Origin: Bradyrhizobium stylosanthis
GTDB lineage: Bacteria; Pseudomonadota; Alphaproteobacteria; Rhizobiales; Xanthobacteraceae
Length of the DNA: 64,000 bases
Direction of reading: 5' to 3'
NCBI RefSeq assembly: GCF_001641335.1
Contig: NZ_LVEM01000009.1
Location: 63,665 to 127,664, forward strand
Shown here: piece by piece, positions 53,807 through 63,795 of the stretch
Layout of the letters: every line of letters begins with the position of its first letter
Position numbering within the stretch: position 1 is the first letter of the stretch
Made by a program: the position numbers and the translations under genes
Notes under the pieces: model-generated
Database searches by the model: none
What the model was told of the DNA's origin: nothing
What the model saw: the letters and a program-made list of their open reading frames with translations, nothing else

Positions 53807-54305
53807 GATTGCGTGTCAAGAGCTGTTAAGGCCAAGAGCAGCTAAGCCAAGGCAATTGCGCCTAGCAGCTCTTAATTTAGGACACGCTATGTGATCCACC
53901 GGGGCCGGCCTTGATAACAGTCAACCCGGCAGATCATTACCGCGGTTGTTGAAACGAACGTTCGTGTAAGTATTGGCAACGCTCCGCTCCCTTCGGCCTC
54001 AGCTCGCACACCATAGCGGTCCGGCCGTTAGCAAGCGCCGTGTGCAGCTGTCCTCGATGATGGCGCCCGCGAATGCAGCCCCTATTCGCTTTAGGTGTCC
54101 ACCGAGTTGGTTGATGAAGCCATCCTTGCCAAACCCGGAGCAAGGCCGACCAGTATCTGTAATGACGAGCGTCAATGCAACGCGCGCGATCGTAGCGTAG
54201 GTACTGCAGTAGAGTGCAAAACGCGGGGGCCAAGAATTAGCGAACCGGGGGCCAAGCAGCTGAGTTTTGCAAAGGCAGTACGATAGCAATCGAGGAGACG
54301 ATACG
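53807..54305. other. Non-coding stretch
   Basis: About 500 bases between the exported protein and the PRC-barrel gene. I see no supported gene. The last 60 bases should hold the promoter and leader of the PRC-barrel gene. Confidence 0.4.
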
Positions 54306-55058
54306 ATGACCACAATCCAACTTGCATCCGCGACCAAGCGCGGAATTACGCCCTCACTGATCGCAAGTGACCGCGTGGAAGGAACTGCGGTCTACGACGC
54401 GCCAGGAAAGCCGATCGGAAAGCTCGAGCATCTCGTGATCGACAAATCCGGCGGTCGCGTCATCTACGCCGTCTTAAGTTTTGGAGGCTTCCTTCGTATC
54501 GGTGCGAACCACTACCCGATTCCCTGGCAGATGCTGGATTTCGATGAGGAGCTCGGCGGATACCGCGTGGGCATCACCGAACAGCAACTCAAGAACGCTA
54601 CGAAAGCCGAGCAAGGGGGAAGCTGGGAGCAAGCGAACCGCGACCGCGACGAAGAGGTCTATGGCTATTGGGAGCAACCCACACCAGACCAGACGTCGTC
54701 TCTCATATCTAGCGACCGCGTCGAAGGAATGCCGGTCTTTGACCTTCACGGCAAGCGCATCGGCAAAGTCGAGCGCCTGATGATCGACAAGGTGACCGGG
54801 CAGATCGCCTACGCGATCCTGAGTTTCGGCGGCTTTCTCGGCATCGGCGAGGATCAGTATCCGATCCCCTGGTCGATGCTGACCTATAATGAAAAGCCCG
54901 ATGGCTTCCAAGTCGACATTACCGAAGAGGAGCTCAAGAACGCCCCGAAAATCGCGCCAGGCGAAAACTGGGAGCAAACAACTCGGACCCGCAATCAGGA
55001 TGTCTACGACTATTGGGAGGTCACGTACTATTGGATTGTCGTGCCCGATATCCCGTGA
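54306..55058 (+). CDS. Tandem PRC-barrel protein
   Basis: This 250-residue cytosolic protein is made of two PRC-barrel repeats of about 115 residues. Repeat 1 (LIASDRVEGTAVYDAPGKPIG, YAVLSFGGFLRIGANHYPIPW) and repeat 2 (LISSDRVEGMPVFDLHGKRIG, YAILSFGGFLGIGEDQYPIPW) are clear duplicates, each ending in a Y-x-Y/D-Y-W block. PRC barrels act in RNA processing and photosynthetic reaction centres. Proteins of this kind in rhizobia are often stress induced. The final residues YYWIVVPDIP are unusual. Confidence 0.85.
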   Translation: MTTIQLASATKRGITPSLIASDRVEGTAVYDAPGKPIGKLEHLVIDKSGGRVIYAVLSFGGFLRIGANHYPIPWQMLDFDEELGGYRVGITEQQLKNATKAEQGGSWEQANRDRDEEVYGYWEQPTPDQTSSLISSDRVEGMPVFDLHGKRIGKVERLMIDKVTGQIAYAILSFGGFLGIGEDQYPIPWSMLTYNEKPDGFQVDITEEELKNAPKIAPGENWEQTTRTRNQDVYDYWEVTYYWIVVPDIP

Positions 55059-55361
55059 GCATTATCGTTGGCCTCATCAGTCCAGGCATCCTTGCTTAGG
55101 GCATGTGCTGCCCAAGCCCTCCACAACTCGAGATGTCCTAGGTCTGTCCGGTAGTGGCATCGTTCTGAGAGCGCTCGTAGAGCGCTACTAGAACTCCGCG
55201 AGATCTAAGGAAACAATTGCTGCCGACAGCTTGACAACCATCAAGGCTCGATCCCCGCGCTGCGCGGAGATTAAAGCGAGAACCGAGCTGACGATTAAAG
55301 ACCAACACTGGGACGCGCCCGAAAGCAACGGCTCGGATCCATCGCATTCAAGGAGACCACT
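55059..55361. other. Non-coding stretch
   Basis: About 300 bases upstream of an exported-protein gene. No gene or clear hairpin was found. AGGAG lies just before the next ATG. Confidence 0.35.
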
Positions 55362-55757
55362 ATGAATCGACTTCTCTATTCCAGCGCCTTACTCGTCGTC
55401 GTTCTCGCCAGTACCGCCGCCACTGCTCAGAACACAAACGATGCTACTCCAAGCAACAACGCTCACGGGACCCTGAACCCGGCACAGCAACACATGGTCA
55501 GCAACAGCCTCTCCAGCACGCCATCGCAATCCGCGCCATCGGGCGCGCAGCCGCAGGTCGGTGACAAGGTCCCGGAGTCTATGTCCGCGCAATCCATGCC
55601 GCATGACGTTGCTGACCAAGTCCCGGAGGCGAAAGAACTGCTCTTTGTCAAACTGCCAGACCGTATCCTGCTCATCGACCCCGACACCAAGCTGATATCC
55701 GAAATTGTCACCGATCCGGCCACTACAGGGTCGACGGCCGGCAACCAGGGTCGGTAG
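55362..55757 (+). CDS. Exported DUF1236-like protein
   Basis: This 131-residue protein has a Sec signal (SALLVVVLASTAATAQ). A Ser/Gln/Asn-rich linker of about 55 residues leads to VPEAKELLFVKLPDRILLIDPDTKLISEIV, which resembles the DUF1236 end block. ATG 55362 follows AAGGAGACCACT. It is probably periplasmic with an unknown role, and is 57 bases ahead of the exported PRC-barrel gene. Confidence 0.7.
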   Translation: MNRLLYSSALLVVVLASTAATAQNTNDATPSNNAHGTLNPAQQHMVSNSLSSTPSQSAPSGAQPQVGDKVPESMSAQSMPHDVADQVPEAKELLFVKLPDRILLIDPDTKLISEIVTDPATTGSTAGNQGR

Positions 55758-55814
55758 CACTGCTAGTGCCTCGGCCAACGGCCTGGCCCCAACTTTGAAG
55801 GCGAAGGAGTTCTG

Positions 55815-56207
55815 ATGAACATGCCTCACCTCCCGTTGCTCCTAGTAGCCACTACCTTGGCCGTCGTCACGCTTTCGACGCAGATCGACCACGCAGCGGC
55901 ACAAGAGATCGGGTTGACGCCTTTGGAGGCGACGGAGGTCGCCAAAGGTTATAGTGCCGAGGCGCTCAAATTCCGGTCGGTAGTCGGCGACAAGCACGAC
56001 AGCATAGGAAGAATCAGCGATTTCATCTTTGGCAAAGACGGCAATATTTATGTGGTCGTTAAGGTCGACGATTCTACCGTCCTGCTTGGCCATCTCGTGG
56101 CCATTCCACTCCGTCAATTCAAGCTGGACGATTCGCCCAACTATGCCGTTCTGCCGGGCGCAAGCCGCACGTCGCTGGCAAAGCTTCCGGTTTATGTCGG
56201 CCGCTGA
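55815..56207 (+). CDS. Exported PRC-barrel protein
   Basis: This 130-residue protein has a Sec signal (LLLVATTLAVVTLSTQIDHAAAQ) and a single PRC barrel (FRSVVGDKHDSIGRISDFIFGKDGNIYVVV, GHLVAIPLRQFKL). ATG 55815 follows AAGGAG. It follows the DUF1236-like gene and is probably co-transcribed with it. Periplasmic PRC proteins are common in Bradyrhizobium and have no known function. Confidence 0.78.
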   Translation: MNMPHLPLLLVATTLAVVTLSTQIDHAAAQEIGLTPLEATEVAKGYSAEALKFRSVVGDKHDSIGRISDFIFGKDGNIYVVVKVDDSTVLLGHLVAIPLRQFKLDDSPNYAVLPGASRTSLAKLPVYVGR

Positions 56208-56363
56208 CACCGCGATCAGAACCCTCGCAATGCTTGGTCCTGATCGTCAGCCGCACGCCTATGGAACGCGCGCTGGGACTTGCTGCCGAATGAGCAATCC
56301 GGATTGAGCCTCGTCAATGCGAGAAGACAACACGGCGGGAAGCCCGGTATAGGAGACATTTTT

Positions 56364-56636
56364 ATGGTTTTCGCCAAACGCAGGCCCAGCCAGTCGAATG
56401 GTTCGCCACAGGCGCGTCCGGTCAGTGATGCCGAGAAGGCCAATGGCGAAGGGTTGCTGGAGGAAAGCTTGATCGAAACCTTCCCGGCAAGCGACCCACC
56501 ATGCTGGACCAGCTTGACGCGCGTCGGGCCGCCCGACCGAAAAGAACACTACGTGAAGCACAAAAAGAAGCAGCTTGGTCTCCCTCATAAAAAGAGGCGG
56601 CCAACCAAGGCTGCGCTTATCGGACCGCTCAGGTAA
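56364..56636 (+). CDS. Small conserved protein with LxESxIETFPASDPP motif
   Basis: This 90-residue protein has ATG 56364 and AGGAG nine bases upstream. The block GLLEESLIETFPASDPPCWT is a recurrent motif in small alphaproteobacterial proteins, and the basic tail (KHKKKQLGLPHKKRRPTK) may bind nucleic acid. Its end overlaps the convergent gene by 8 bases. The function is unknown. Confidence 0.7.
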   Translation: MVFAKRRPSQSNGSPQARPVSDAEKANGEGLLEESLIETFPASDPPCWTSLTRVGPPDRKEHYVKHKKKQLGLPHKKRRPTKAALIGPLR

Positions 56637-56841
56637 TCGACCCAGCCCTGCCCAAGGCCCTGTTGATTACTTGCTTCGCCTCCTGAAATGCTGGCGAAAC
56701 GCTAGTGGTTCGAATGTTCAAAGCCACCCAATCAATATCCGGCAGTGTCGGGTCTGTTCGATAAATGGCGGCGTACCAAAGGGCGGGGTTGTTCGTGACC
56801 TGGATATTGTAGCCGCGAAAGGTCTGTTGTTCGGTAGGCAT
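56629..56841 (-). CDS. Small hypothetical protein
   Basis: This 70-residue protein has ATG 56841 and GGAGAGCTCAT upstream. The pattern FRGYNIQVTNNPALWYAAIYRTDP...AFQEAKQVINRAL looks like the small beta-hairpin/helix proteins frequent in Bradyrhizobium. It converges with and slightly overlaps the previous gene. No function is known. Confidence 0.65.
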   Translation of the reverse strand: MPTEQQTFRGYNIQVTNNPALWYAAIYRTDPTLPDIDWVALNIRTTSVSPAFQEAKQVINRALGRAGSIT

Positions 56842-57207
56842 ATGAGCTCTCCAAAAGCCCCGCTCACAACATGGGGTTTGCGCGCCGCCCGGAAAGGGCC
56901 AACCATTAAAATTAAAAGGGGCCACTCAGCTAAACCGCGGTGAGAAGGCGGCACCCCGCAAGGCGCGTTCAGTAGACAATTTGGGACTCTTGCGTAGGCA
57001 AGTCGAGATTTGAGGCCGGCAACGGAGACGCGGGCCCCGAGTGCCTGGGAGGGACGACCGTAGCGAGGCCGCCACATTGGCTTTGCTCAGCCACTCGTTC
57101 ATACGCGATGTCGTTTGAGCACGACGCGCAGGAGCAACTCGCGAGGGGCAGGCCTCGGCCCTCGCAAACGCGCCGGCCAAGGCTTGCCTCGAACGGTCGG
57201 GCGATGG
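56842..57207. other. Non-coding stretch
   Basis: About 365 bases with no supported frame. A terminator for the convergent kup gene would be expected here, but no strong U-tailed hairpin is obvious. Confidence 0.35.
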
Positions 57208-59127
57208 TCACAGCTGGATGCGGCGGCCGATTTCGACCAGCTCTTTGCTCGGTATCCGGAATCGATCGACCGCATGCGCCGAGTTTCTGGACATGAACGC
57301 GAAGAGAGCGACCCGCCAACGGGATAGCCAGGGCCGCTTCGAACGGCTCACCGCATCGTAACGCTCGATATAGAAGGTTGGTCGATCCCAGGCCGGGAGC
57401 CCCTCACGTCTCGCCGCGCTGATCGCTGAAGGCAAGTCGGGTATTTCCACGAAGCCAAAATGCACTGTCATATGCCAGAGGCCCTTGCCCAGCTTCTCGC
57501 ATTTGATGCGATCGGCTGGCCAGACGCGAGGGGTGCTTTCAAAGCTCACCGAGAGCGCAACGACCGTCTCGAACAGTGACCGCGTTTGCGTAACGTAGTT
57601 CACGATGATGGGCGGCATCCCCTTTCCGAATCGCGTCAGGAATATGCCTGTCCCAGGCACACGGACGATGTCTTCGGCAGTCAACCGGCCCAGAAAGGCA
57701 GCGGCGGTCTCGGAGTACTTGGCATTGCGCTTGTGCAGAGTGGTGATACCGGAATGCCCGGTTATCATGACGATGAACACTAGCAGCCCGAAGGTAAGCG
57801 GGATCCAGCCGCCCTCCAACAATTTCAGGAGATTGGCGGCAAAAAAGCTGAGATCGACGCCTAGTAAGACGACCGCGATCGCCACGGATTGCCAGAGCGG
57901 CCAATGCCATCGCCTACACGTCACTTCGAACAGCAGGATGGTGGTGAGAACCATCGTGGTGGATACGGCCGTTCCGTACGCGCCTGCAAGCCGATCGGAC
58001 GTTCCGAATGTGGCTGTGAGAGCGATGGTCATCAGCATCATCGTCCAGTTAACGAACGGAACGTAGATCTGACCGTATTCGTCGGCCGACGTCTGCCGTA
58101 TCCGGATGCCCGGAAACCAGCCGAGCTGCATGGCCTGGCGCGTCATCGAGAAGCACCCGGTGATGATGGCCTGGCTGGCGATGATGGTGGCAAGGGTGGC
58201 AAGCGCCACCAGGGGATAGAGCGCCACGGACGGAGCAAGTTTAAAGAACGGATTAGAGTCGAGATCCGGCGACGCGATGAACGCGGCCACCTGGCCGGCA
58301 TAATTGAGAATCAGTGCCGGCAGCACGATGCAGTACCAGGCGACGCGGATCGGAGCACGCCCGACATGCCCCATGTCCGCATACAGCGCCTCACCTCCGG
58401 TTACGGCGAGGAACACGCCGCCGAGCACGGCGAAGCCGGCAAAGCCATGCGTCGTCAGAAGGCGCAGCCCACAGCTCGGATCGAGTGCGGCCAGCACTTC
58501 GGGATGGCTGAAAAGTCCAAAGACGCCGAGCCCTCCGATAGTGATGAACCACAGCAGCATGATCGGCCCGAAAGCCTTGCCGACGGAGGCCGTTCCGTGA
58601 GTTTGCAGAGTAAACAGGCCCAGCAGGATCAGAACGGCAATCGGCATTGTATAGGGCTTGAAGATCGCCGTGGCGACATTCACGCCTTCGACGGCGCTGA
58701 GCACCGAGATCGCAGGCGTGATGATCCCATCGCCATAGATGAGGGCGGCGCCGAACAGACCTGCGATCAGCAACGAGCGGCCTCGCCCGGACCAGCGCGC
58801 GCCAGTCATGGCCATCAGCGCCAATATGCCGCCTTCGCCGTAATTGTCCGCGCGCATGACGAGGAGGCTGTATTTGATCGAGATCGTCACGATAAGCGAC
58901 CAGAACACCAGTGACAGCGATCCTAGTGCAGCATCGGCGTCGAACGCGCGTCCCATCAGATGCACAATGGTCTGCAACGTATAGAGCGGACTTGTGCCCA
59001 GATCGCCATAGACGATGCCGAGCGCGAGCAGGATCGTCGCGCGGCCTGGCGAAGGCTCTATACGCCTATGTGGCTGTCCGTTGAAATCACTGCCCGCGGA
59101 GAGCGCCGCAGTCGATGCGTAGGGCAT
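57208..59127 (-). CDS. kup: Low-affinity potassium transporter Kup
   Basis: This 639-residue KUP/HAK transporter has about 12 hydrophobic helices and then a cytosolic C-terminal domain of about 170 residues. Signatures are LGIVYGDLGTSPLYTLQ, NYGEGGILALMAM, LIYGDGIITPAISVLSAVEGV, VTGGEALYADMGHVGR and RQTSADEYGQIYVPFVNW. It imports K+ with protons. ATG 59127 is used; a TTG 9 bases upstream has poor spacing. Kup copies are often multiple in Bradyrhizobium. Confidence 0.95.
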   Translation of the reverse strand: MPYASTAALSAGSDFNGQPHRRIEPSPGRATILLALGIVYGDLGTSPLYTLQTIVHLMGRAFDADAALGSLSLVFWSLIVTISIKYSLLVMRADNYGEGGILALMAMTGARWSGRGRSLLIAGLFGAALIYGDGIITPAISVLSAVEGVNVATAIFKPYTMPIAVLILLGLFTLQTHGTASVGKAFGPIMLLWFITIGGLGVFGLFSHPEVLAALDPSCGLRLLTTHGFAGFAVLGGVFLAVTGGEALYADMGHVGRAPIRVAWYCIVLPALILNYAGQVAAFIASPDLDSNPFFKLAPSVALYPLVALATLATIIASQAIITGCFSMTRQAMQLGWFPGIRIRQTSADEYGQIYVPFVNWTMMLMTIALTATFGTSDRLAGAYGTAVSTTMVLTTILLFEVTCRRWHWPLWQSVAIAVVLLGVDLSFFAANLLKLLEGGWIPLTFGLLVFIVMITGHSGITTLHKRNAKYSETAAAFLGRLTAEDIVRVPGTGIFLTRFGKGMPPIIVNYVTQTRSLFETVVALSVSFESTPRVWPADRIKCEKLGKGLWHMTVHFGFVEIPDLPSAISAARREGLPAWDRPTFYIERYDAVSRSKRPWLSRWRVALFAFMSRNSAHAVDRFRIPSKELVEIGRRIQL

Positions 59128-59411
59128 GGGATCCAAGCTCCCGGAGGGAAATCAGAAGATGCGATTCCCAATAAGTGCGTCCCGTCGAATTCATCTCTCG
59201 GCACAGGCCCTCCCGGACCGCCAGAAAGGAACGGCACGCCCTCGCCTGTCCGCAGCTAGGAGTGGCCAGATCCAGCAATGACGGGGCTGCTAAAAACCTG
59301 CGCTGCGCGTCTTGATGTAGTCGATTGACTTCTGCGAGCATCTCGATGCGTTTTATCTTGAAACGTGCACCCAGATGCCGCGACCGGCGGACCGGGCAAA
59401 CGTCTCAGGCC

Positions 59412-60287
59412 TTACAGCCCCGCCCTTCGCGCGGCGAGCCGCGCCAAGCCGGACCAGTCGGCGTCGCTCTCACCCTGCGCGACGCCCTCGATGAAATGAT
59501 CCCGGACCAGGCTGGCGACCGGCATCGGAACCGCCAGCGCATCGGCTGCGGCAAGCGCCAGCCGCATGTCCTTCAACCCGAGCGACATCTTGAAGCCATC
59601 AGTGGGTTGCTGCGCGTCGGCGATGATGGGTCCGTAAGTCCGATAGACCGGCGCTGAAAACAGCGTACCGGTCAGAATATTGAGATAACGGTGCGGGTCG
59701 ATGCCGGATTTGCGCACCAAGGCGAATGCCTCTCCCAGCGACTCCAGCACCGCCGCGATCAGGAAGTTGCCGGAAAGTTTTACCAAGTTGGCCTCGGAGG
59801 GTCTGTTGCTGATGACAAAAGTCTCCTGGCCTATCTCATCAAACAGCTGATGGCAGCGACTGAGCATCAGGTCAGCACCGGCCGCGATGATAAAAAGCTT
59901 GGCTGCAGCCGCAGCCTCCGGCCGCCCGAACACAGGCGCGGCGATGTAACCCTGGCCGGCCTTGCCATGCGCCTCAGTAAGATGATCGGACAGCCCAACG
60001 CTGATCGTGCTCATGGAAATGTGGATGGCATCGCGGCGAAGCGCGGAAAGCGCGCCGCGGTCTCCGAACACGACGTCCTCGACAGCCGGGTCGTCGGCAA
60101 GCATCGTGATGAGAATTTCGCCTCGACACGCATCGGCAACGAGGTCGGCGATTTGCGCCCCCTCGCGCGCCAGGGGTTCAACCTTACTGCGCGTGCGATT
60201 GTAGACGATGAGATGATGGCCAGCCTTTAGCAGGTTCCGCGCTATTGGCGCACCCATGTGGCCGAGCCCGATGAAGCCAACGTCCAT
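59412..60287 (-). CDS. Beta-hydroxyacid dehydrogenase family (3-hydroxyisobutyrate dehydrogenase-like)
   Basis: This 291-residue NAD(P)-dependent enzyme opens with the Rossmann signature VGFIGLGHMGAPIARNLLKAGH. The substrate loop DAPVFGRPEA-type block reads YIAAPVFGRPEAAAA, so the usual D of DAPVSGG is lacking, and the catalytic Lys lies in NLVKLSGNFL. The closest groups are glyoxylate/succinic-semialdehyde reductases and HIBADH. It is followed in the cluster by an aldehyde dehydrogenase, so it may reduce a related semialdehyde. The exact substrate is open. Confidence 0.88.
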   Translation of the reverse strand: MDVGFIGLGHMGAPIARNLLKAGHHLIVYNRTRSKVEPLAREGAQIADLVADACRGEILITMLADDPAVEDVVFGDRGALSALRRDAIHISMSTISVGLSDHLTEAHGKAGQGYIAAPVFGRPEAAAAAKLFIIAAGADLMLSRCHQLFDEIGQETFVISNRPSEANLVKLSGNFLIAAVLESLGEAFALVRKSGIDPHRYLNILTGTLFSAPVYRTYGPIIADAQQPTDGFKMSLGLKDMRLALAAADALAVPMPVASLVRDHFIEGVAQGESDADWSGLARLAARRAGL

Positions 60288-60368
60288 CGCAGTATCCTTT
60301 CAACGCGGTTGGCCATCACTAGCCCGCCGCGGTTAATCGCTGCGTTAGTGGGTATCAACTTGCGCGCG

Positions 60369-61733
60369 TCAGCCCACCACGACCGTCTTGATATTTACGA
60401 ATTCCTTGATGCCATAGTGCGAAAGCTCGCGACCAAAACCACTTTGCTTGACACCGCCGAAGGGTAGCCGCGGATCGGAGCGGACGTTGTCGTTGACGAA
60501 CATATTGCCGCTCTCGATCTCGGCGGCGACGCGCTCACCGCGCGCGATATCGCCTGTGATGACGCCGCCGCCCAGTCCGAATACCGAATCATTGGCCACA
60601 GCGATCGCGGCATCTTCGTCGTCGACCCTGATCACGGACGCGACCGGGCCGAATAATTCTTCCGCATAAGCAGGCATGCCTTTCGTCACCTTGGTAAGGA
60701 CGGTCGGCGGATAATAGGCGCCAGGCCCGCTCGGGATTTCGCCGCCGAGCACGCAGCGCGCGCCCTTTGCGATGCTGCTCTCGACCTGTCGATGCAACGT
60801 GTCCCGAAGATCATGGCGCGCCAGCGGGCCAATTTCAGTGTCCTGTTCGAGCGGATCGCCCATTTTGGGAGTGGCCATGCGTTTGACGAAAAGTTCGACA
60901 AACCGGTCGTGCACTTTATCGACGATGATGAATCGCTTGGCGGCGATGCAACTCTGGCCCGTATTGATCAATCGTCCTCTGGCGCAGACGGTTGCCGCGA
61001 GATCGAGATCGGCGTCCTCGAGGACCAGATAAGGATCGCTGCCGCCGAGCTCGAGCACGGTCTTCTTCAGAAGCGAGCCGGCCTTGCCGGCTACCGCGCG
61101 TCCGGCGGGGCCGCTGCCGGTCAGGGTGGCCGCGCGCACCAGCGGGTTTTCGAGCACCGCGTCAACCTGTGCGCTGGAAATCATCAAGGTGCGGAACAGA
61201 TCTCTTGGAAAACCCGCATCCTGGAACACGCTTTCGATGGCGAGCGCACAGCCGGGCACATTCGAGGCGTGCTTCATCACCGCACCGTTGCCGGCCATCA
61301 ATCCCGGGGCGGCAAACCGGAAAACCTGCCAGAATGGAAAATTCCAGGGCATCACGGCGAGCACGACGCCGAGCGGCTGGAAGATGACATAGCTTTTGCG
61401 GGCCTCGGTCTTGATCGGTTCGGTCGCGAGAATTCGCTCGGCGTTGTCGGCGTAGTAATCGCAGGCAACTGCGCATTTATGGACCTCGGCAACGCCGTCG
61501 CGGATCGGCTTACCCATTTCCCTCGCCATCAGATCAGCATATTTGGCGGCGTTTTCCCGCAATACTCTCGCCGCCTGGTGCATCAAGCCGGCGCGGCTAG
61601 AAAAGCCCGTTCGTCGCCAATCGAGAAACGCGCTATGCGCTTTGCCGATAGCGTCTCGCATGCCGACATCCGTCATCTCCTGATAACTGGCAAATGTCTC
61701 GCCTGTGGCGGGATTGATAGCATTGATCGTCAT
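60369..61733 (-). CDS. NAD(P)-dependent succinate-semialdehyde-type aldehyde dehydrogenase
   Basis: This 454-residue ALDH-superfamily enzyme starts MTINAINPATGETF. The cofactor region MPWNFPFWQVFRFAAPGLMAGN is clear, catalytic Glu lies in LELGGSDPYLVLE and catalytic Cys in GQSCIAAKRF, and the C-terminus has PFGGVKQSGFGRE. The GabD/Sad-like form oxidises succinate semialdehyde or a similar short aldehyde. It lies 81 bases upstream of the reductase-like gene on the same strand, so an operon is likely. Confidence 0.92.
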   Translation of the reverse strand: MTINAINPATGETFASYQEMTDVGMRDAIGKAHSAFLDWRRTGFSSRAGLMHQAARVLRENAAKYADLMAREMGKPIRDGVAEVHKCAVACDYYADNAERILATEPIKTEARKSYVIFQPLGVVLAVMPWNFPFWQVFRFAAPGLMAGNGAVMKHASNVPGCALAIESVFQDAGFPRDLFRTLMISSAQVDAVLENPLVRAATLTGSGPAGRAVAGKAGSLLKKTVLELGGSDPYLVLEDADLDLAATVCARGRLINTGQSCIAAKRFIIVDKVHDRFVELFVKRMATPKMGDPLEQDTEIGPLARHDLRDTLHRQVESSIAKGARCVLGGEIPSGPGAYYPPTVLTKVTKGMPAYAEELFGPVASVIRVDDEDAAIAVANDSVFGLGGGVITGDIARGERVAAEIESGNMFVNDNVRSDPRLPFGGVKQSGFGRELSHYGIKEFVNIKTVVVG

Positions 61734-61800
61734 CGCTTGGGCCTTTCGTCGGTGGTGCGAGAATGGTCGATGGGATCTGCGGCGCTTGATCCGAATCCCG

Positions 61801-63171
61801 TCATTTGCTGGACGCAACCTTCTGATGGCTGACGCGCCAAATCGTGCCGTTGCCGTCTTCGGTGACGAAGAGCGAGCCGTCCTTCGCGACCGCGACGCCG
61901 ACGGGCCGGCCCCAGACCTGCTTGTTGGAAATGACGAACCCGGTCATGAAGTCCTCGTATTCGCCGGTCGGCTTGCCGGCGTTGTCGAACAGCAGGCGCA
62001 CGACCTTGTAGCGGGTCCGCTCCGCACGATTCCAGGAGCCGTGCAGCGCGACGAAGGCGCTGCCCTGGTAGTAAGCAGGAAAATCGTTGCCTTCGTAGAA
62101 CACGATCTGAAGCGGGGCGGAGTGCGCTTGCATCAGCACGTCCGGAACCGTCACCTTGCCCTTCAGGTCCGAACGCGCGCCGTTGTGGCGCGGATCCGCG
62201 TTGGCTCCGATGTAGTACCAGGGCCAACCGAAGAAACTGCCATCCTTGACCGCGGTCGCATATTCGAACGGCGTGTGGTCACCGAGCTCATCGCGCTCGT
62301 TGACAACGCACCAAGGAAGGCCGGTTGCCGGTTGAATGGTGAGGCCAGCGCAATTGCGCAGGCCCGTCGCAAGAATCTTCTCGTTCTTGCCGTCAGGATC
62401 GTAGGACAGTATGTCGGCGCGGCGCTCCTCGGTGTCCCAAGTCGCGCCGAGCGGCTCACTCTTGATCCATGCCTGCAGGCCGCCCTTGACTAACGGCACG
62501 GAGAACATGTCGAGCGCGACGTTCGATCCGGAGCCGACCGAGACCAACAACCGCTTGCCGTCTCGGGTAAACGCGATGTCGCGCGTCCAATGATGAACCC
62601 ACGGAATATGTCCGACGATCTGTTCCGGCTGGGCGGTCGCGACCAGGTCGTCGTTTTTGTACGGAAAGCGGACGACGCCGTCGCTGTTGGCGACATAGAC
62701 CCATTCCGGATTCGGCCCGAGCGGATAGAACGCGATCCCGAACGGTTGGGTGAGCCCGCTGGCAAAGACTTCGTCTCTGGTCAGCGAGGCGGTCCCGGAT
62801 GGGACCCGCAGCACATGTATCGTGTTGGACGCGCTGTCGGCGACAAACAGGTCGCCGTTCGGCGCCGCGCGGATGGCGCGCGGACCGGCGTAGCCTGACG
62901 CCACCAACTCGACGAGAAAACCTGGTGGTACGCGCGGCTTGGCGCCGCGTGGTAGGGGCACGACTTCGCTGAAATTCGGTGTGGATTTGCCGACCGGCGG
63001 CAGATCCTGTGGCTTAATCAGGCGCCTGAGGCCCGGTTTATCTTGCTGCCATGAGCCGAGCGCGGCTTTGCCTTTCAAAAGCGTTCCGCTCCCGTCCTCT
63101 GCTGCAGCGCGCACCGCGCCGGCGCCAGTGAGCATGATGATGGCGGCCATTGTCCGTACGATGTTATGCAA
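61801..63171 (-). CDS. PQQ-type sorbosone dehydrogenase family protein (beta-propeller)
   Basis: This exported protein of about 456 residues is a glucose/sorbosone dehydrogenase-like beta-propeller. Blades read VASGYAGPRAIRAAPNGDLFVADS, GLTQPFGIAFYPLGPNPEWVYVANSDGVVRF, HHWTRDIAFTRDGKRLLVSVGSGSN and GSFFGWPWYYIG, with the calcium/PQQ pocket plausible. A TTG start at 63171 (GGAG seven bases upstream) gives a good signal peptide with Arg; ATG 63150 lacks a basic n-region. It probably oxidises a sugar or aldehyde in the periplasm. It is upstream of the aldehyde dehydrogenase. Confidence 0.85.
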   Translation of the reverse strand: MHNIVRTMAAIIMLTGAGAVRAAAEDGSGTLLKGKAALGSWQQDKPGLRRLIKPQDLPPVGKSTPNFSEVVPLPRGAKPRVPPGFLVELVASGYAGPRAIRAAPNGDLFVADSASNTIHVLRVPSGTASLTRDEVFASGLTQPFGIAFYPLGPNPEWVYVANSDGVVRFPYKNDDLVATAQPEQIVGHIPWVHHWTRDIAFTRDGKRLLVSVGSGSNVALDMFSVPLVKGGLQAWIKSEPLGATWDTEERRADILSYDPDGKNEKILATGLRNCAGLTIQPATGLPWCVVNERDELGDHTPFEYATAVKDGSFFGWPWYYIGANADPRHNGARSDLKGKVTVPDVLMQAHSAPLQIVFYEGNDFPAYYQGSAFVALHGSWNRAERTRYKVVRLLFDNAGKPTGEYEDFMTGFVISNKQVWGRPVGVAVAKDGSLFVTEDGNGTIWRVSHQKVASSK

Positions 63172-63795
63172 TTGAGCGCTCCACGAGGTTTTGATGAGGG
63201 CTGCAGCACGATGATCACCGCCCAGGGCCATTTCGACGGCATTGACGAAAGAAACTGGGCCGCCAACGACAGCTGTGATCCACTGAGGCTCGCGACTTGC
63301 AAGCCGGCGCGCCATGACGGCCGTCAATTTTGGCGAGCGACTGTTCTAGGCGGGAGACCAACTCGGATGGGTCAACCAGTGTGGCGGCAGGATACTTCCT
63401 CTTGGGTCGGGTCAGGCGTGCCGAAGCGTTCGGGCGATCACCAATGGTCGACGGGTTCAGTGCAGCGATGCTTCACCAGCTGCATGGCCTGCGTTCTCTG
63501 CGCAGGGGTCTCCGAGCGGCGGATCGATCGCCATTCGGCCGAGATGACTGCAGACCTCGCTAGAGTGGTCATCGCGATTCCCAGCGCGCAGGCCTATGCA
63601 TCGTTGTCGCGGGATTATTGCCGCTGCTTGGGGCTAAGGTATCACGGCCTATCGGCGCTTTCTGCCCAATTTTGCGATGCCTACCGGATAACGTTCTCGC
63701 TGCTCATCGGCGTCTTGTTGGCGTTAGTATTATACAGCAGGACGAACCGCTGGTCGAGGAACCGGGGCAGCGCCGAATACGTCCGCCGGCGGCGG
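63172..63795. other. Non-coding stretch
   Basis: About 620 bases with no supported gene. Open frames on both strands lack ribosome sites and known domains. Confidence 0.4.
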
